64,000 nucleotides of DNA from Clostridiales bacterium (GTDB lineage: Bacteria > Bacillota > Dethiobacteria > Dethiobacterales > Dethiobacteraceae), in NCBI GenBank assembly GCA_018335855.1, contig JAGXRM010000037.1, positions 1-64,000 on the forward strand. The letters are read 5' to 3'. The position numbers were made by a program, and so were the translations under genes. Below, one piece after another: positions 22,758 to 31,046 of this stretch. The notes beneath the pieces are model-generated. The model was not told the DNA's origin and made no database searches. It saw only the letters and a program-made list of their open reading frames with translations. Each line of letters opens with the position of its first letter. The stretch's first letter is position 1.

Positions 22758-24274
22758 AAACGATTAGCATCGACATAGAAACGTACAGCAGTGTAGACCT
22801 CGCCAAAAGCGGGGTCTACCGCTATACGGAGTCACCGGACTTTGTAATCCTTCTCTTCGGCTATTCTGTTGACGGCGGCGAGGTACAGGTAGTTGACCTC
22901 TTGTGTGGTGAAGCGATTCCGCCTGAAGTCGTGGCTGCGTTAACGGATGAGGATGTGACGAAGTGGGCTTTCAACGCCCAGTTTGAACGCATCTGTTTGT
23001 CGAGGTGGCTTGGCATGTCTACGGGCCAGTACCTTGATCCACAGTCATGGTGCTGCTCCATGGTCTGGTCCGCGTACATGGGACTTCCCCTCTCCCTCGA
23101 AGGAGCTGGTACTGTCCTCGGTCTGGAAAAGCAAAAGCTGACCGTGGGAAAAGACCTTATCCGATACTTCAGCAAGCCATGCAATCCTACCGCTGCCAAT
23201 GGCGGGAGAGCGCACAACCTGCCGGTCCATGCCCCGGAGAAATGGCTTGCATTCAAGGAATACAACCGCCGTGACGTGGAGGCTGAGATGGCCATACAGC
23301 GAAAACTGATGAAATTCCCCGTGCCGCAGAACATTTGGATGCAATACCACCTTGACCAGGAGATCAACGACCGGGGCGTCGCTCTGGACATGCAACATGT
23401 CCGTTGCGCCATCGATGCGGATAAACGTTCCCGTTCTGAATTAACCCGTCTAATGCGCGACCTTACGGAACTGGAGAATCCCAACTCGGTGGCACAGATG
23501 AAGCAATGGCTTTCCGACAACGGCCTTGAAACCGACACCCTCGGCAAAAAGGCGGTTGCCGAAATGCTGAAAACGGCACCTAAGCAACTCAGCGAGGTGT
23601 TGTCACTCCGTCAGCAGCTGGCAAAATCATCAATAAAAAAGTATCAGGTAATGGAAAACGCTGTCTGCACCGATGGCCGCGCTCGCGGGATGTTCCAGTT
23701 CTATGGAGCAAACAGGACGGGCCGGTTTTCAGGCAGGCTGATCCAATTACAGAATCTCCCTCAGAACCATATGGATGATTTGCATCAGGCGAGAAGCCTT
23801 TTGAAAAGCGGCAACTTCGAGGCACTGGCAATTCTGTACGATTCCGTTCCCGAGGTACTGTCCGAACTGATCCGTACTGCTTTCGTGCCAAAACCCGGAA
23901 GTAGGTTCATTGTGGCTGATTTCGCGGCAATCGAAGCGCGGGTCATCGCTTGGCTCGCTGGAGAAAAGTGGCGTCTGGAAGTCTTCGCTTCCGGCGGTGA
24001 TATCTACTGTGCGTCGGCTTCACAGATGTTTCGTATGCCGGTTGAAAAAAACGGCATCAACGGACATCTGCGGCAAAAAGGAAAAATCGCCGAATTGGCC
24101 CTCGGCTACGGCGGATCGGTCGGAGCACTGAAGGCAATGGGCGCTTCACTGTTATGGATTCTTTACTATTTACTTTTTAATTTTATGTACTCAGAAAATG
24201 ATGATGCTCCTAATTTTCGATTTTTAGCAAGCATAGATGCCCAAATAGTATTTCCGTCATCTTCTGTAATATAG
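22754..24274 (+). pseudogene. Family-A DNA polymerase of phage type, truncated
   Basis: Begins with a GTG overlapping the previous stop. The 3'-5' exonuclease part (ISIDIETYSSVDL with the D-x-E pair; WAFNAQFERICL; YNRRDVEAEMAI) and the first half of the polymerase part (RTGRFSGRLIQLQNLP, then DFAAIEARVIAWLAG with the catalytic motif A Asp) are intact. Homology ends at about residue 466 (around 24152) in LGYGGSVGALKAMGA; the rest of the frame to 24274 is antisense to a PIN-domain gene. Motifs B (partly) and C are lost, so polymerase activity is not expected. The break is a junction with the toxin-antitoxin-like operon. Confidence 0.85.
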
Positions 24275-24702
24275 CCTTTTTCTAATGCCTCAATTAATAT
24301 CTTTCCAGTGGTTATGTGCTTCAAACCAAATTCTCTTATATACGAGCTAATATCTTTTAAGTTATTGCTAGCTACAATGCCATTTTTAGTTCTTGCCAGT
24401 GCAATGGAAGCTGCTTCTCCTGGGCCAATAAACTTATGCCCTTTATCTGGAGCAGTAGTGAGCTTTTGATACAGTTCATATGCATCGCTATCCACATTGA
24501 TAGTTTCCAAGGTTGCTTGATTATTGTCAATTAAATAATCTATTCGGATTTTCAAATGCGGTGTAGTTGGATATGATAATTCATCGTATGTTGGTTTAGG
24601 AATAACAATTCTTCCTGGGTAAAGTAATACCAATAAATTTTGTTTGTTTACCCATAAAAATGCAGATATACCATCACAATCAAAGAAAAGCGAATCAGTC
24701 AT
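24166..24702 (-). CDS. PIN-like domain protein, candidate toxin
   Basis: A 178-residue protein resembling DUF3368/PIN RNases: an N-terminal strand with acidic residues (MTDSLFFDCDGISAFLW), IVIPKPTYDEL, and the core GPGEAASIALARTKNGIVASNN (about 93-114), where the conserved Glu is present but one usual Asp reads Asn. PIN toxins cut RNA. It ends an operon of XRE regulator, ImmA/IrrE protease and this gene, overlapping the protease gene by 8 bp. GGAGG precedes the ATG. Activity is uncertain because of the Asn change. Confidence 0.65.
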   Translation of the reverse strand: MTDSLFFDCDGISAFLWVNKQNLLVLLYPGRIVIPKPTYDELSYPTTPHLKIRIDYLIDNNQATLETINVDSDAYELYQKLTTAPDKGHKFIGPGEAASIALARTKNGIVASNNLKDISSYIREFGLKHITTGKILIEALEKGYITEDDGNTIWASMLAKNRKLGASSFSEYIKLKSK

Positions 24703-25450
24703 TCAATTCGCCTCCTTTGGATTCATCACCAAATACGAGATCAGGCCTGAAAGCAGTCAGCAATAGTTGCTCATATTTACCTGTTGAAACAAGATCCTTT
24801 TCTAGAAGCTCTTCGGCTTGTTGAATATAATATCCATATGTTTTGTATTGCTTGTTCTCCGGAAGTGATTTATAAAGAGTATCATCATAACCTAAATTTA
24901 CTGCCGAACGAATTACACCTTGCCTGAACTTATCAGCCTGTTGTGGTGTTAACTTATTATCTTCAATTAATCTATACAGCATTGCTTGTCTGCTTACCCT
25001 AAAATATTGTTCCAGTTTGACAATTTCTTTGATTCCAAAACTGTCTATTGAACTTCCTTGTCTTTTTTTTATTGCTTCTGATAAAGCGACTGGTGGCAAA
25101 AGAAAATAGGAAGCAAACTGGTCAGCAACCTTTTCAACATCATTGCCACTCCCAATTTTCATTGTACATACCGTCGAATGCTCATTCTCATCAAAAAACA
25201 AGTGAAATAATTCATGAGCCATGGAGAAACGTTGTCTGCCTACGGACATAGAAGAATTGACGGCAATAACTGGATTGCCATCATTCTTTATACACATTCC
25301 ACTTAAATGATCACCCATAGGATAAAAAACTAATGTTAATTGCGGGATTGTGTATGCCAACGAAAAAATGTCGATTGGAGATGTTGTATCTTGACCCAAC
25401 TCTTTACGTAAACTTAAAGCTTTTGTGCAAAGATCTAACTTATCTGTCAA
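24695..25450 (-). CDS. ImmA/IrrE-family metallopeptidase, antitoxin-like partner
   Basis: H79-E80-L-F-H83 in FSMAHELFHLFFDENEH is the zinc site; VEKVADQFASYFLLPPVA supplies the third ligand region. A helical C-terminal part follows. The start is TTG at 25450, eight bases after GGGAGG. It sits between the XRE and PIN-like genes with overlaps on both sides. In such trios the protease may activate or destroy the XRE protein or handle the toxin; which one is unknown. It is distinct from the other ImmA/IrrE protein in the window, with little similarity outside the motif. Confidence 0.8.
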   Translation of the reverse strand: MTDKLDLCTKALSLRKELGQDTTSPIDIFSLAYTIPQLTLVFYPMGDHLSGMCIKNDGNPVIAVNSSMSVGRQRFSMAHELFHLFFDENEHSTVCTMKIGSGNDVEKVADQFASYFLLPPVALSEAIKKRQGSSIDSFGIKEIVKLEQYFRVSRQAMLYRLIEDNKLTPQQADKFRQGVIRSAVNLGYDDTLYKSLPENKQYKTYGYYIQQAEELLEKDLVSTGKYEQLLLTAFRPDLVFGDESKGGELND

Positions 25451-25793
25451 TACCGTTGCCTCCCAACAATTTTGTCATAAAATTTACATTTAAGGCGATT
25501 CTATTTATGGCACTAATTGTCTCTAAATCACCCTCGCTAATCTCGCTCGCTCTGAGAGCAAATGATACTCGCTTTGTTGGAATCGATTCGCTATTAAAAC
25601 TCTCTGTTGTAATCCCAAATAACGTAGATAACTTATCAAGCATATCTGAAGTTATAACTCGTTCACCATTTTCAATTTTAGATATTAAACTTTGGTCAAC
25701 TTGTAAATATTTCGCAATATTGCTTTGCGTAAAACCGCTTTGTTCCCTTAAAGCCTTTATATTTTCACCAATATTAATTATTGCACTGCTCAT
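25440..25793 (-). CDS. XRE-family regulator of the PIN-like operon
   Basis: A 117-residue protein with an N-terminal helix-turn-helix: IKALREQSGFTQSNIAKYL, then QVDQSLISKIENGERVI (about residues 13-48). The C-terminal half is helical and probably dimerises. The start follows GGGGAGGTTTAATT. It likely represses its own promoter through the TGTCATAA/TTATGACA pair upstream. The gene is first in the three-gene unit and overlaps the protease gene by 11 bp. Confidence 0.85.
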   Translation of the reverse strand: MSSAIINIGENIKALREQSGFTQSNIAKYLQVDQSLISKIENGERVITSDMLDKLSTLFGITTESFNSESIPTKRVSFALRASEISEGDLETISAINRIALNVNFMTKLLGGNGIDR

Positions 25794-25819
25794 AATTAAA
25801 CCTCCCCTTCTTTACTATC

Positions 25820-25874
25820 ATTATATCCGATTTCTGTCATAATTAAAACGTTTTTTTAAAAATATTTTATGACA
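25820..25874 (-). promoter_or_regulatory. Promoter and operator of the XRE/ImmA/PIN operon
   Basis: Minus strand TATAAT at 25820-25825 with a weak TTTTAA box 17 bp upstream. TGTCATAA (25835-25842) and TTATGACA (25867-25874) are perfect inverted copies; the nearer one lies in the promoter spacer. A repressor dimer there would block RNA polymerase. Confidence 0.65.
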
Positions 25875-25925
25875 ATATATATACACTTGCGCTTACCCCA
25901 ATATTTAACCTACTCTTTAACCTTG

Positions 25926-26273
25926 GGAGATCCGGAAAAATCATGAAAACGACAAAATTCTTGATGTCATTTACAAGGGTCTTGAGGAACTTCAAACTGA
26001 GCTTTTGAAACCGGCAAGTCAGATTACGAGGATGTCGCCGATGAGATTTACTGCCTACGCGAAGAAAAACAAAAGGTACAGCTGGAAAGCGCCGGACGGG
26101 ATGAACTGAAAAAACGCATTGCCGATATGGGCGATTTCCTAAAGGGGCAGACCACAACAATTACCGAATATGACGAGTCACTTGTCCGGCGACTGATTGA
26201 AAAAGTCACTGCCTACGAGGAAAAATTCACCGTGGAATTCAAATCCGGCGTGACGGTGGATGTGGAAGGATAA
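25926..26273 (+). pseudogene. Large serine recombinase, C-terminal remnant
   Basis: The plus strand reads NDKILDVIYKGLEELQTELL, then after a frameshift DYEDVADEIYCLREEKQ, then TITEYDESLVRRLIEKVTAY, ending VEFKSGVTVDVEG and a stop at 26273. This is the typical coiled-coil and C-terminal strand pair of large serine recombinases of clostridial integrative elements. The catalytic N-terminal domain and zinc domain are missing. It probably marks the end of the element whose start is the XRE/ImmA to DNA polymerase run; the loss makes the island non-mobile. Confidence 0.8.
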
Positions 26274-26290
26274 GGGTAATAACGAACAAG

Positions 26291-26326
26291 GCACCCTACG
26301 TTCACAATTAACGTAGGGTGTCTTGA
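26291..26326 (+). terminator. Terminator after the recombinase remnant
   Basis: GCACCCTACGTT and AACGTAGGGTGT (26291-26302, 26310-26321) form a 12-nt stem, followed by a T-rich run to about 26333. A-rich sequence upstream is weak, so it probably acts in the plus direction. Confidence 0.85.
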
Positions 26327-26419
26327 TTTTTTTGTGTTTAGGTTCAAGGACAGATTGGAATTTATCTTTCACGCGAACTTAGTTTCTTTTCCATCAATGC
26401 TATCCCTATTGAATTTAAG

Positions 26420-26677
26420 TTAGTCGTCATCATTTGGCAAGTACCAACCATGCTCACGATGTCTTGGTTTTGCGTCAGGATGCTCTTTTTCATATTTTTC
26501 ATTTGAACGCCTAACCATCTCATTATCTATTCTTCTCATTTCAGGGGTTTTGTCACCGTCACCCTTTTTCAACCAGTCTAACCTTCTTTCTTCATATCCA
26601 TCTGCAAGTTCTTCATCCGATGCCGTTTCAAGCCAGCTTTCAAAAGCACTCTTAAAAAGGTCTCCAAATAATCCCAT
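26420..26677 (-). CDS. Small acidic protein, unknown
   Basis: Eighty-five residues: an N-terminal GLFGDLFKSAFESWLE, then TASDEELADGYEERRLDWLK and a C-terminal HREHGWYLPND. Proteins with this DEELxDGYEERRxxWxK pattern are widespread in Firmicutes and often phage-associated, without known function. The start at 26677 follows GGAGGAG; an upstream in-frame ATG at 26692 lies before the ribosome site. It stands alone on the minus strand, between a terminator and an insertion element. Confidence 0.7.
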   Translation of the reverse strand: MGLFGDLFKSAFESWLETASDEELADGYEERRLDWLKKGDGDKTPEMRRIDNEMVRRSNEKYEKEHPDAKPRHREHGWYLPNDDD

Positions 26678-27028
26678 TATATTCTCCTCCATAATTCTTT
26701 GTATTTACAACTTCAAATTTATCACCGCATTAATTACATATACATTATAACAGAAATCGCATTGCAATTGTCTCAAACTATCCTAAAAACAGTTCCCCTT
26801 GAAATGCAAAAGTAAATTCCACCCATCCATTATCAATCTATGGAATTTAAACGTTCAAATCAGTATGTTGAATTTAATGCTGCAAATAATTTCTCTATGA
26901 CGCAATCTAAAATGAAAGGTGGGCGGAGCCGCGTCGCTATGCGACTTTAATCCCAAACGGGCCTAATGGGTATAATCATCTTTTAGATGATGTTACTCAT
27001 GCAGCTGGTGGATGAAAGGAGCACTAGC

Positions 27029-28357
27029 ATGCCAAATCAAAAACATTTAACATTTGATGAACGAAGTTTTATCCAGAACGGTCTCAATAGCGGTTATTCC
27101 TTCCGGTGTATTGGATCACAAATTGGCAAGGATCCTACAACAGTTTCCAAAGAAGTCAGGCGTCATCGAGTTTTGCACAATGTCGGTGCGTATGGCCGTA
27201 TTACCAACAGGTGTATCCATAAAGGAAATTGTACGGTACAAGGTTTGTGTGATTCTTTACAGTGCAAACGTAGTTACTGTCGTAGTTGTAAAAAGTGCAA
27301 TGAATTATGCTCTGACTACCAGGAAGAACACTGTCTCTTCTTAGCACAGCCACCTTATGTTTGTAATGGCTGTAAGCATAGGAGCCGCTGTGTTCTAACT
27401 AAATATCTCTACGCAGCTGTCACAGCACACAAGAATTATCTTGACACACTTTCCTCGTCCCGTGAGGGCTTTTCCTATACCGAAGAAGAGATTCAAGCTA
27501 TTGATGAGGTCATTGCACCTCTGGTTAAAAAGAAGCAATCGATTCATCATATTTATGTTTCTCAGACAGATAGGCTTTTTTGTAGTGAACGCACTATTTA
27601 TAACTTGGTTGATCAATGTGTTTTAACCGTTCGCAATATTGATCTGCCGCGTAAGGTTCGATATCGTCCCAGACGGCGCAGTAAACCGTTCAAGGTAGAC
27701 AGGAATTGCCTTAAAGGCCGTAGTTATCAGGATTATTTGGCATTTCTACAAGAACATCCCGACACGCCCATCGTACAAATGGATACAGTTGAAGGACGAA
27801 AAGGCGGGAAGGTTTTTCTAACAATCTTTTTTACGCAAGCCGATCTATTACTTATTTTTCTTCGAGACCGTAATACTTCACAGTCAGTAATTGATGTATT
27901 TAGTACCCTAGAGCAAACGCTGGGAGTTGAAACCTTCAGACGCCTGTTTCCTGTTATTCTCACCGACAATGGGACGGAGTTCTCAAATCCTGCAGCAATC
28001 GAAACAGATGCAAATGGTTGTCAGCGGACTAGATTGTTTTACTGTGAACCTTCTTCCCCTTATCAAAAGGCTGAGATTGAACGAAGTCATGAATTTATTC
28101 GCATGGTCCTACCCAAAGGCACCTCTTTCGATCACCTGACCCAAGACCGTGTATACTTGCTGGCCTGTCATATCAATTCGCTGATAAGAAAAAAGCTGAA
28201 CGACAGGTCTCCAGCAACCGCGTTCAGCTTTTTTCACGGAGCTCAAGTTCTCCGCGACCTTAACATTACAGTCATTCCACCGGAAGAGGTTACACTCTCT
28301 ACGGCCTTACTGACTGCTTGTAAGGAGGTGCCGGTGTCTGATGGAGAAAACCTATGA
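27029..28357 (+). CDS. IS30-family transposase
   Basis: A 442-residue transposase: an N-terminal helix-turn-helix (LTFDERSFIQNGLNSGYSF, IGSQIGKDPTTVSKEVRRH), a cysteine-rich zinc-binding stretch (residues about 68-130 with repeated CxxC and CxxxC), and the DDE catalytic core with IVQMDTVEGRKGG, VILTDNGTEFSNP and SPYQKAEIERSHEFIR giving D, D and E. The C-terminal half ends KEVPVSDGENL. The start at 27029 follows GAAAGGAG. All three catalytic residues are present, so it may be active. It overlaps the next frame by 17 bp. Confidence 0.9.
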   Translation: MPNQKHLTFDERSFIQNGLNSGYSFRCIGSQIGKDPTTVSKEVRRHRVLHNVGAYGRITNRCIHKGNCTVQGLCDSLQCKRSYCRSCKKCNELCSDYQEEHCLFLAQPPYVCNGCKHRSRCVLTKYLYAAVTAHKNYLDTLSSSREGFSYTEEEIQAIDEVIAPLVKKKQSIHHIYVSQTDRLFCSERTIYNLVDQCVLTVRNIDLPRKVRYRPRRRSKPFKVDRNCLKGRSYQDYLAFLQEHPDTPIVQMDTVEGRKGGKVFLTIFFTQADLLLIFLRDRNTSQSVIDVFSTLEQTLGVETFRRLFPVILTDNGTEFSNPAAIETDANGCQRTRLFYCEPSSPYQKAEIERSHEFIRMVLPKGTSFDHLTQDRVYLLACHINSLIRKKLNDRSPATAFSFFHGAQVLRDLNITVIPPEEVTLSTALLTACKEVPVSDGENL

Positions 28358-28544
28358 CGATATCCTCTTTGACGAGTATGGGCAGTCCGTTCCACTTACG
28401 GCAGATGAGTTTACCGAGTACCTCCTGGATAACTTACACCAGCTTCGGTACAAGTGTGATCGTTTAGAGAAACAACTGGCCAACATCCGGTGCATTCTTA
28501 ACGATCAGCAACCTGGCGAAGATATCTCGATTAACAACTTTTAA
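28341..28544 (+). CDS. Small coiled protein accompanying the IS30 transposase
   Basis: Sixty-seven residues, acidic start (MEKTYDDILFDEYGQSV) and a helical centre (LLDNLHQLRYKCDRLEKQLA). It overlaps the transposase end and lies inside the inverted repeats, so it travels with the element. TAAGGAGGTG lies about 10 bp upstream. Function unknown; it may regulate or partner the transposase. Confidence 0.65.
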   Translation: MEKTYDDILFDEYGQSVPLTADEFTEYLLDNLHQLRYKCDRLEKQLANIRCILNDQQPGEDISINNF

Positions 28545-28820
28545 TTCTACCTGACACTGCATGAGTAACATCGTCTGTTCTCATGGCTTTCAAGGGGGTG
28601 GAATTTTATTCTGCAAAATTTTGCGTTTCTTTCCATCCTCTATTTGCCATACCCATTTTTAAAGAAACCGGCTCAATTATTCCTTATTATGCCTTAAATT
28701 GTGAGATATTAGCCGGTTTTATTTGTTTCTTAAGTTAAGGCTGGATTTTACTTCTGCAAACTAGAATTTAGTTTTGCATTTGAGCAAAAACAGTTCCCTT
28801 ATCTCACAAGGCAAAAAAAA

Positions 28821-28905
28821 CATCTAAATCGACCACTCACGAATCTCTGACATCCAATCTGACCACTCGCCAGACTATGACATCTAAATCGCTCTGTCAC
28901 AAGGT
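28821..28905. repeat. Degenerate repeats with ACATCTAAATCGACCACTC core
   Basis: Nearly three copies of a 30-nt unit (28821, 28849, 28880) in the gene-free stretch 28577-29022. They look like end-binding repeats of a lost insertion sequence. The rest of that stretch holds an AAACCGGCT/AGCCGGTTT hairpin (about 28672-28720) and AT-rich DNA without a gene. Confidence 0.5.
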
Positions 28906-29022
28906 TAAAGGCTTGTTTCGATATGTTCACACGAAGCAAAAAAAATCATTTTTTTCATACCCCTATTTTTAAACACAAAACTCACAAATGGCTTAAATTC
29001 TAGCCTTTTAACACACACTCAC

Positions 29023-30402
29023 TCACTCTTTTACCCTTGACATCAATACTACCGTCTCAACGTGGCTTGTATGCGGGAACATGTCCACAGGTTGCACTTC
29101 GGTGACTGCATAACCTTTGCCTGTCAGGTATTTCAAATCCCGGGCCAGTGTGGCGGGATTACAGGATACATAAACAATCCGGGAAGTTTTCATGGAAACC
29201 ATGGCAGACAGTAGTCTTTCGTCACAACCTTTGCGAGGTGGGTCAACAATAACCACATCAGCTTTGGCACCTTTCTTTAAACGCTCAGGAACTAGCTGTT
29301 CGGCTGCGCCCTTATGAAACTCAACATTTGTGATTCCATTTAGTTCTGCATTCTTTTGCGCGTCTTTAACGGCGGCGTTAACCAATTCTACCCCAATTAC
29401 TTTGCCTGCGTAACGACTAAGATAGAGGGAGATGGTGCCGATTCCACAGTAGAGGTCATACACAGTCTCTTGGCCGGTGAGTGCTGTGTATTCGCGCACC
29501 TTAGCGTACAGTGCGTCTGTTTGTAGAGTGTTGACCTGGAAGAAAGACCTGGGTGAAACATGGAAGGACAGGCCATCCAGGCTCTCCTGAAGGTACGACT
29601 TGCCCCAGAGAAGGATATCTTCATTACCGAGAATCACATTTGCTTGTTTCATGTTGATGTTTTGCACAATTCCCGTTACTTTGTCCACGTTCTTTCGAAT
29701 TGCTTCAACGACATCGTTCTGACGGGGTAGTTTACGCCCGTTGGTAACCAAGATCACAAGGATTTCCCCTGTGGAGAAGGATGTACGTACAACGATATGC
29801 CGAATCAGGCCTGTATGGTTTTTTTCATCATAGATGGGAATAGCCATTTTTTTTAGGATTGCACGGACAGCGTGAACTACTAAATCATTAGATGGGTGTT
29901 GGATATGGCAACAATCGAGGTCTACAATCTTATGAGTTCTCTTTTCATAAAAGCCTGCTTTTAGAGTGCCGTCCATACCAACAGGAACCTGGGCTTTATT
30001 GCGGTACTGCCATGGTTCAGCCATGCCAAGGACAGGGTGCACAGGAACGTCTAATCCGCCTATTCTGCGCAAGGCGTCAATGACAATATTGCGCTTGATC
30101 ACCAGTTGCTGCTCATAGTTTATGTGCTGCAGCTGACATCCGCCGCAGTCGTCATAGTGTGCACAGGTGGGAGCTATGCGGTGAGGAGACTCGTTAATAA
30201 TCTCTTGCACGAGTGCTCTGGCATATGTCTTCTGAAGAGAGATTATTTTTGCACTGACCCGGTCTTCGGGGGCAGTGCCGGGCACAAAGACAGTGAAGCC
30301 GTCAACTTTGCCTACACCTTCCCCGTCATGATTCAGGCGTTCGATATTGATCTCAACTATCTGCCCTTTGGCCACAGGTAAATTAGTATTTGTCTGCTTC
30401 AT
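29023..30402 (-). CDS. rlmD: 23S rRNA (uracil-5-)-methyltransferase, RlmD/RumA-type
   Basis: Methylates a uridine of 23S rRNA at C5 using S-adenosylmethionine. The N-terminal TRAM domain (IVEINIERLNHDGEGVGKVDG) is followed by the iron-sulfur cysteines C80, C86 and C89 in CAHYDDCGGC, the SAM motif YDLYCGIGTISLYL, VDPPRKGCDERLL, and the catalytic Cys in YVSCNPATLARDL. It is complete (459 residues) and ends QPVDMFPHTSHVETVVLMSRVKE. It could also be the related TrmA/RlmCD type; Firmicutes RlmCD methylates two sites. The last 30 bp carry the attachment site. It stands apart from the ribosomal operon. Confidence 0.9.
   Translation of the reverse strand: MKQTNTNLPVAKGQIVEINIERLNHDGEGVGKVDGFTVFVPGTAPEDRVSAKIISLQKTYARALVQEIINESPHRIAPTCAHYDDCGGCQLQHINYEQQLVIKRNIVIDALRRIGGLDVPVHPVLGMAEPWQYRNKAQVPVGMDGTLKAGFYEKRTHKIVDLDCCHIQHPSNDLVVHAVRAILKKMAIPIYDEKNHTGLIRHIVVRTSFSTGEILVILVTNGRKLPRQNDVVEAIRKNVDKVTGIVQNINMKQANVILGNEDILLWGKSYLQESLDGLSFHVSPRSFFQVNTLQTDALYAKVREYTALTGQETVYDLYCGIGTISLYLSRYAGKVIGVELVNAAVKDAQKNAELNGITNVEFHKGAAEQLVPERLKKGAKADVVIVDPPRKGCDERLLSAMVSMKTSRIVYVSCNPATLARDLKYLTGKGYAVTEVQPVDMFPHTSHVETVVLMSRVKE
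29033..29066 (-). repeat. Putative attachment site inside rlmD (proximal copy)
   Basis: The rlmD 3' end from HVETVVLMSRV on is repeated at 6797-6830 with one mismatch. The proximal copy keeps the rlmD reading frame and stop codon at 29023, as expected when an integrating element restores the end of its target gene. Confidence 0.75.
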
Positions 30403-30459
30403 AAATTTTTCTCCAATTCTATTTTCCAGTTCGTGTATAGTATACCAGTTTTCATGCTA

Positions 30460-30486
30460 AAAGAAAAAGAGACGCTTTTACGTCTC
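30460..30486 (-). terminator. Terminator after the small 30.5-kb gene
   Basis: Minus strand GAGACG TAAAAG CGTCTC stem (30469-30486) followed by TTTTTCTTTT. It ends the transcript of the small gene before rlmD. Confidence 0.85.
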
Positions 30487-30497
30487 CTTCGTTTATT

Positions 30498-30662
30498 CTA
30501 TGTTTCTTCAATATCGATTAGCCCTTCCCTGTGCAGTGCCATAATGACGTCTTTCACATCAGCTTTTTCTTCCGGGGGTAAGGTTGCTACAAAAGCGTCT
30601 ATTTGGTCTTGCTCTACCAGCTTCGTGACTTTAAGTGTTCCCACTGTAAATGTATCTGCCAA
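30498..30662 (-). CDS. Small acidic protein, unknown
   Basis: About 54 residues containing TLKVTKLVEQDQIDAF and VIMALHREGLIDIEE, helical and acidic. I do not recognise it. The upstream ATG (30683) lies before the GGAGGG site, so a TTG at 30662 nine bases after it is the likely start. It lies 66 bp after azlD and is followed by a strong terminator, so it is probably the last gene of the azl transcript. Confidence 0.6.
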   Translation of the reverse strand: MADTFTVGTLKVTKLVEQDQIDAFVATLPPEEKADVKDVIMALHREGLIDIEET

Positions 30663-30728
30663 GTATGTTTCCCTCCAGTGCATTTTTTGTTATTGTGCTA
30701 CGTTTTTGTATAATTATTCGCTGAAAAT

Positions 30729-31046
30729 CTAGTTCAGATATTGTAATACTAGCACAACACCCATGCCTACTGTTACGGTAAACATCATGTTTTTGGTACG
30801 CCAGGCGATGAGAAAAGCGAGCAGTGAAGCAATAAGGTAAGAGTTATCCAGGGCTATATATACTTGGCGGTTTGCAGTAATAATTCCGGGAACAATTAAT
30901 GCAGCCAAAACGGCCACGGGAACATAGCGTAGCCAGTCAATGACGATTTTGGGTATTTCCAGCCGTGTGAGTACATACAGAGGGAGAAAGCGAGGTACGT
31001 ATGTGACAGCAGCCATACCGAGAATAATTAGAAAGATTCTTTCCAT
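30729..31046 (-). CDS. azlD: Branched-chain amino acid transport protein AzlD
   Basis: A small membrane protein with four hydrophobic segments: IFLIILGMAAVTYVPRFLP, WLRYVPVAVLAALIVPGII, LIASLLAFLIAW and VTVGMGVVLVLQ. The pattern and the PRxxP turn match AzlD, partner of AzlC in exporting branched-chain amino acids and analogues. The start at 31046 overlaps the end of azlC by 19 bp, implying translational coupling. Length (105) fits the family. Confidence 0.85.
   Translation of the reverse strand: MERIFLIILGMAAVTYVPRFLPLYVLTRLEIPKIVIDWLRYVPVAVLAALIVPGIITANRQVYIALDNSYLIASLLAFLIAWRTKNMMFTVTVGMGVVLVLQYLN

Larger units (their letters stand above)
26985..28576 (+). mobile_element. IS30-family insertion sequence
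   Basis: A perfect 16-bp inverted repeat GATGTTACTCATGCAG (26989-27004) and its complement (28557-28572), extendable to 20 bp with one mismatch, bounds the transposase gene and a small downstream frame. At about 1.59 kb it is longer than classical IS30, in line with its larger transposase. A 2-3 bp target duplication cannot be confirmed. Confidence 0.7.
26785..28798. mobile_element. Repeat-bounded element hosting the IS30 insertion
   Basis: Symmetric ends: AAAAACAGTTCCC (26785-26797 and 28786-28798, direct) then 4 bp then AAATGCAAAASTAAATTC (26802-26819, inverted at 28764-28781; one mismatch). Without the IS30 element the unit would be about 0.4 kb and has no gene, so it looks like a non-autonomous element with 13-bp target duplications. 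Further degenerate TGGAATTTTACTTCTGCAAA copies lie at 26843, 26870, 28599 and 28743. Confidence 0.55.

Noticed and set aside
28821-28905. CRISPR-like array
   Set aside because: Fewer than three degenerate copies, adjacent units with no proper spacers, no leader or cas genes.
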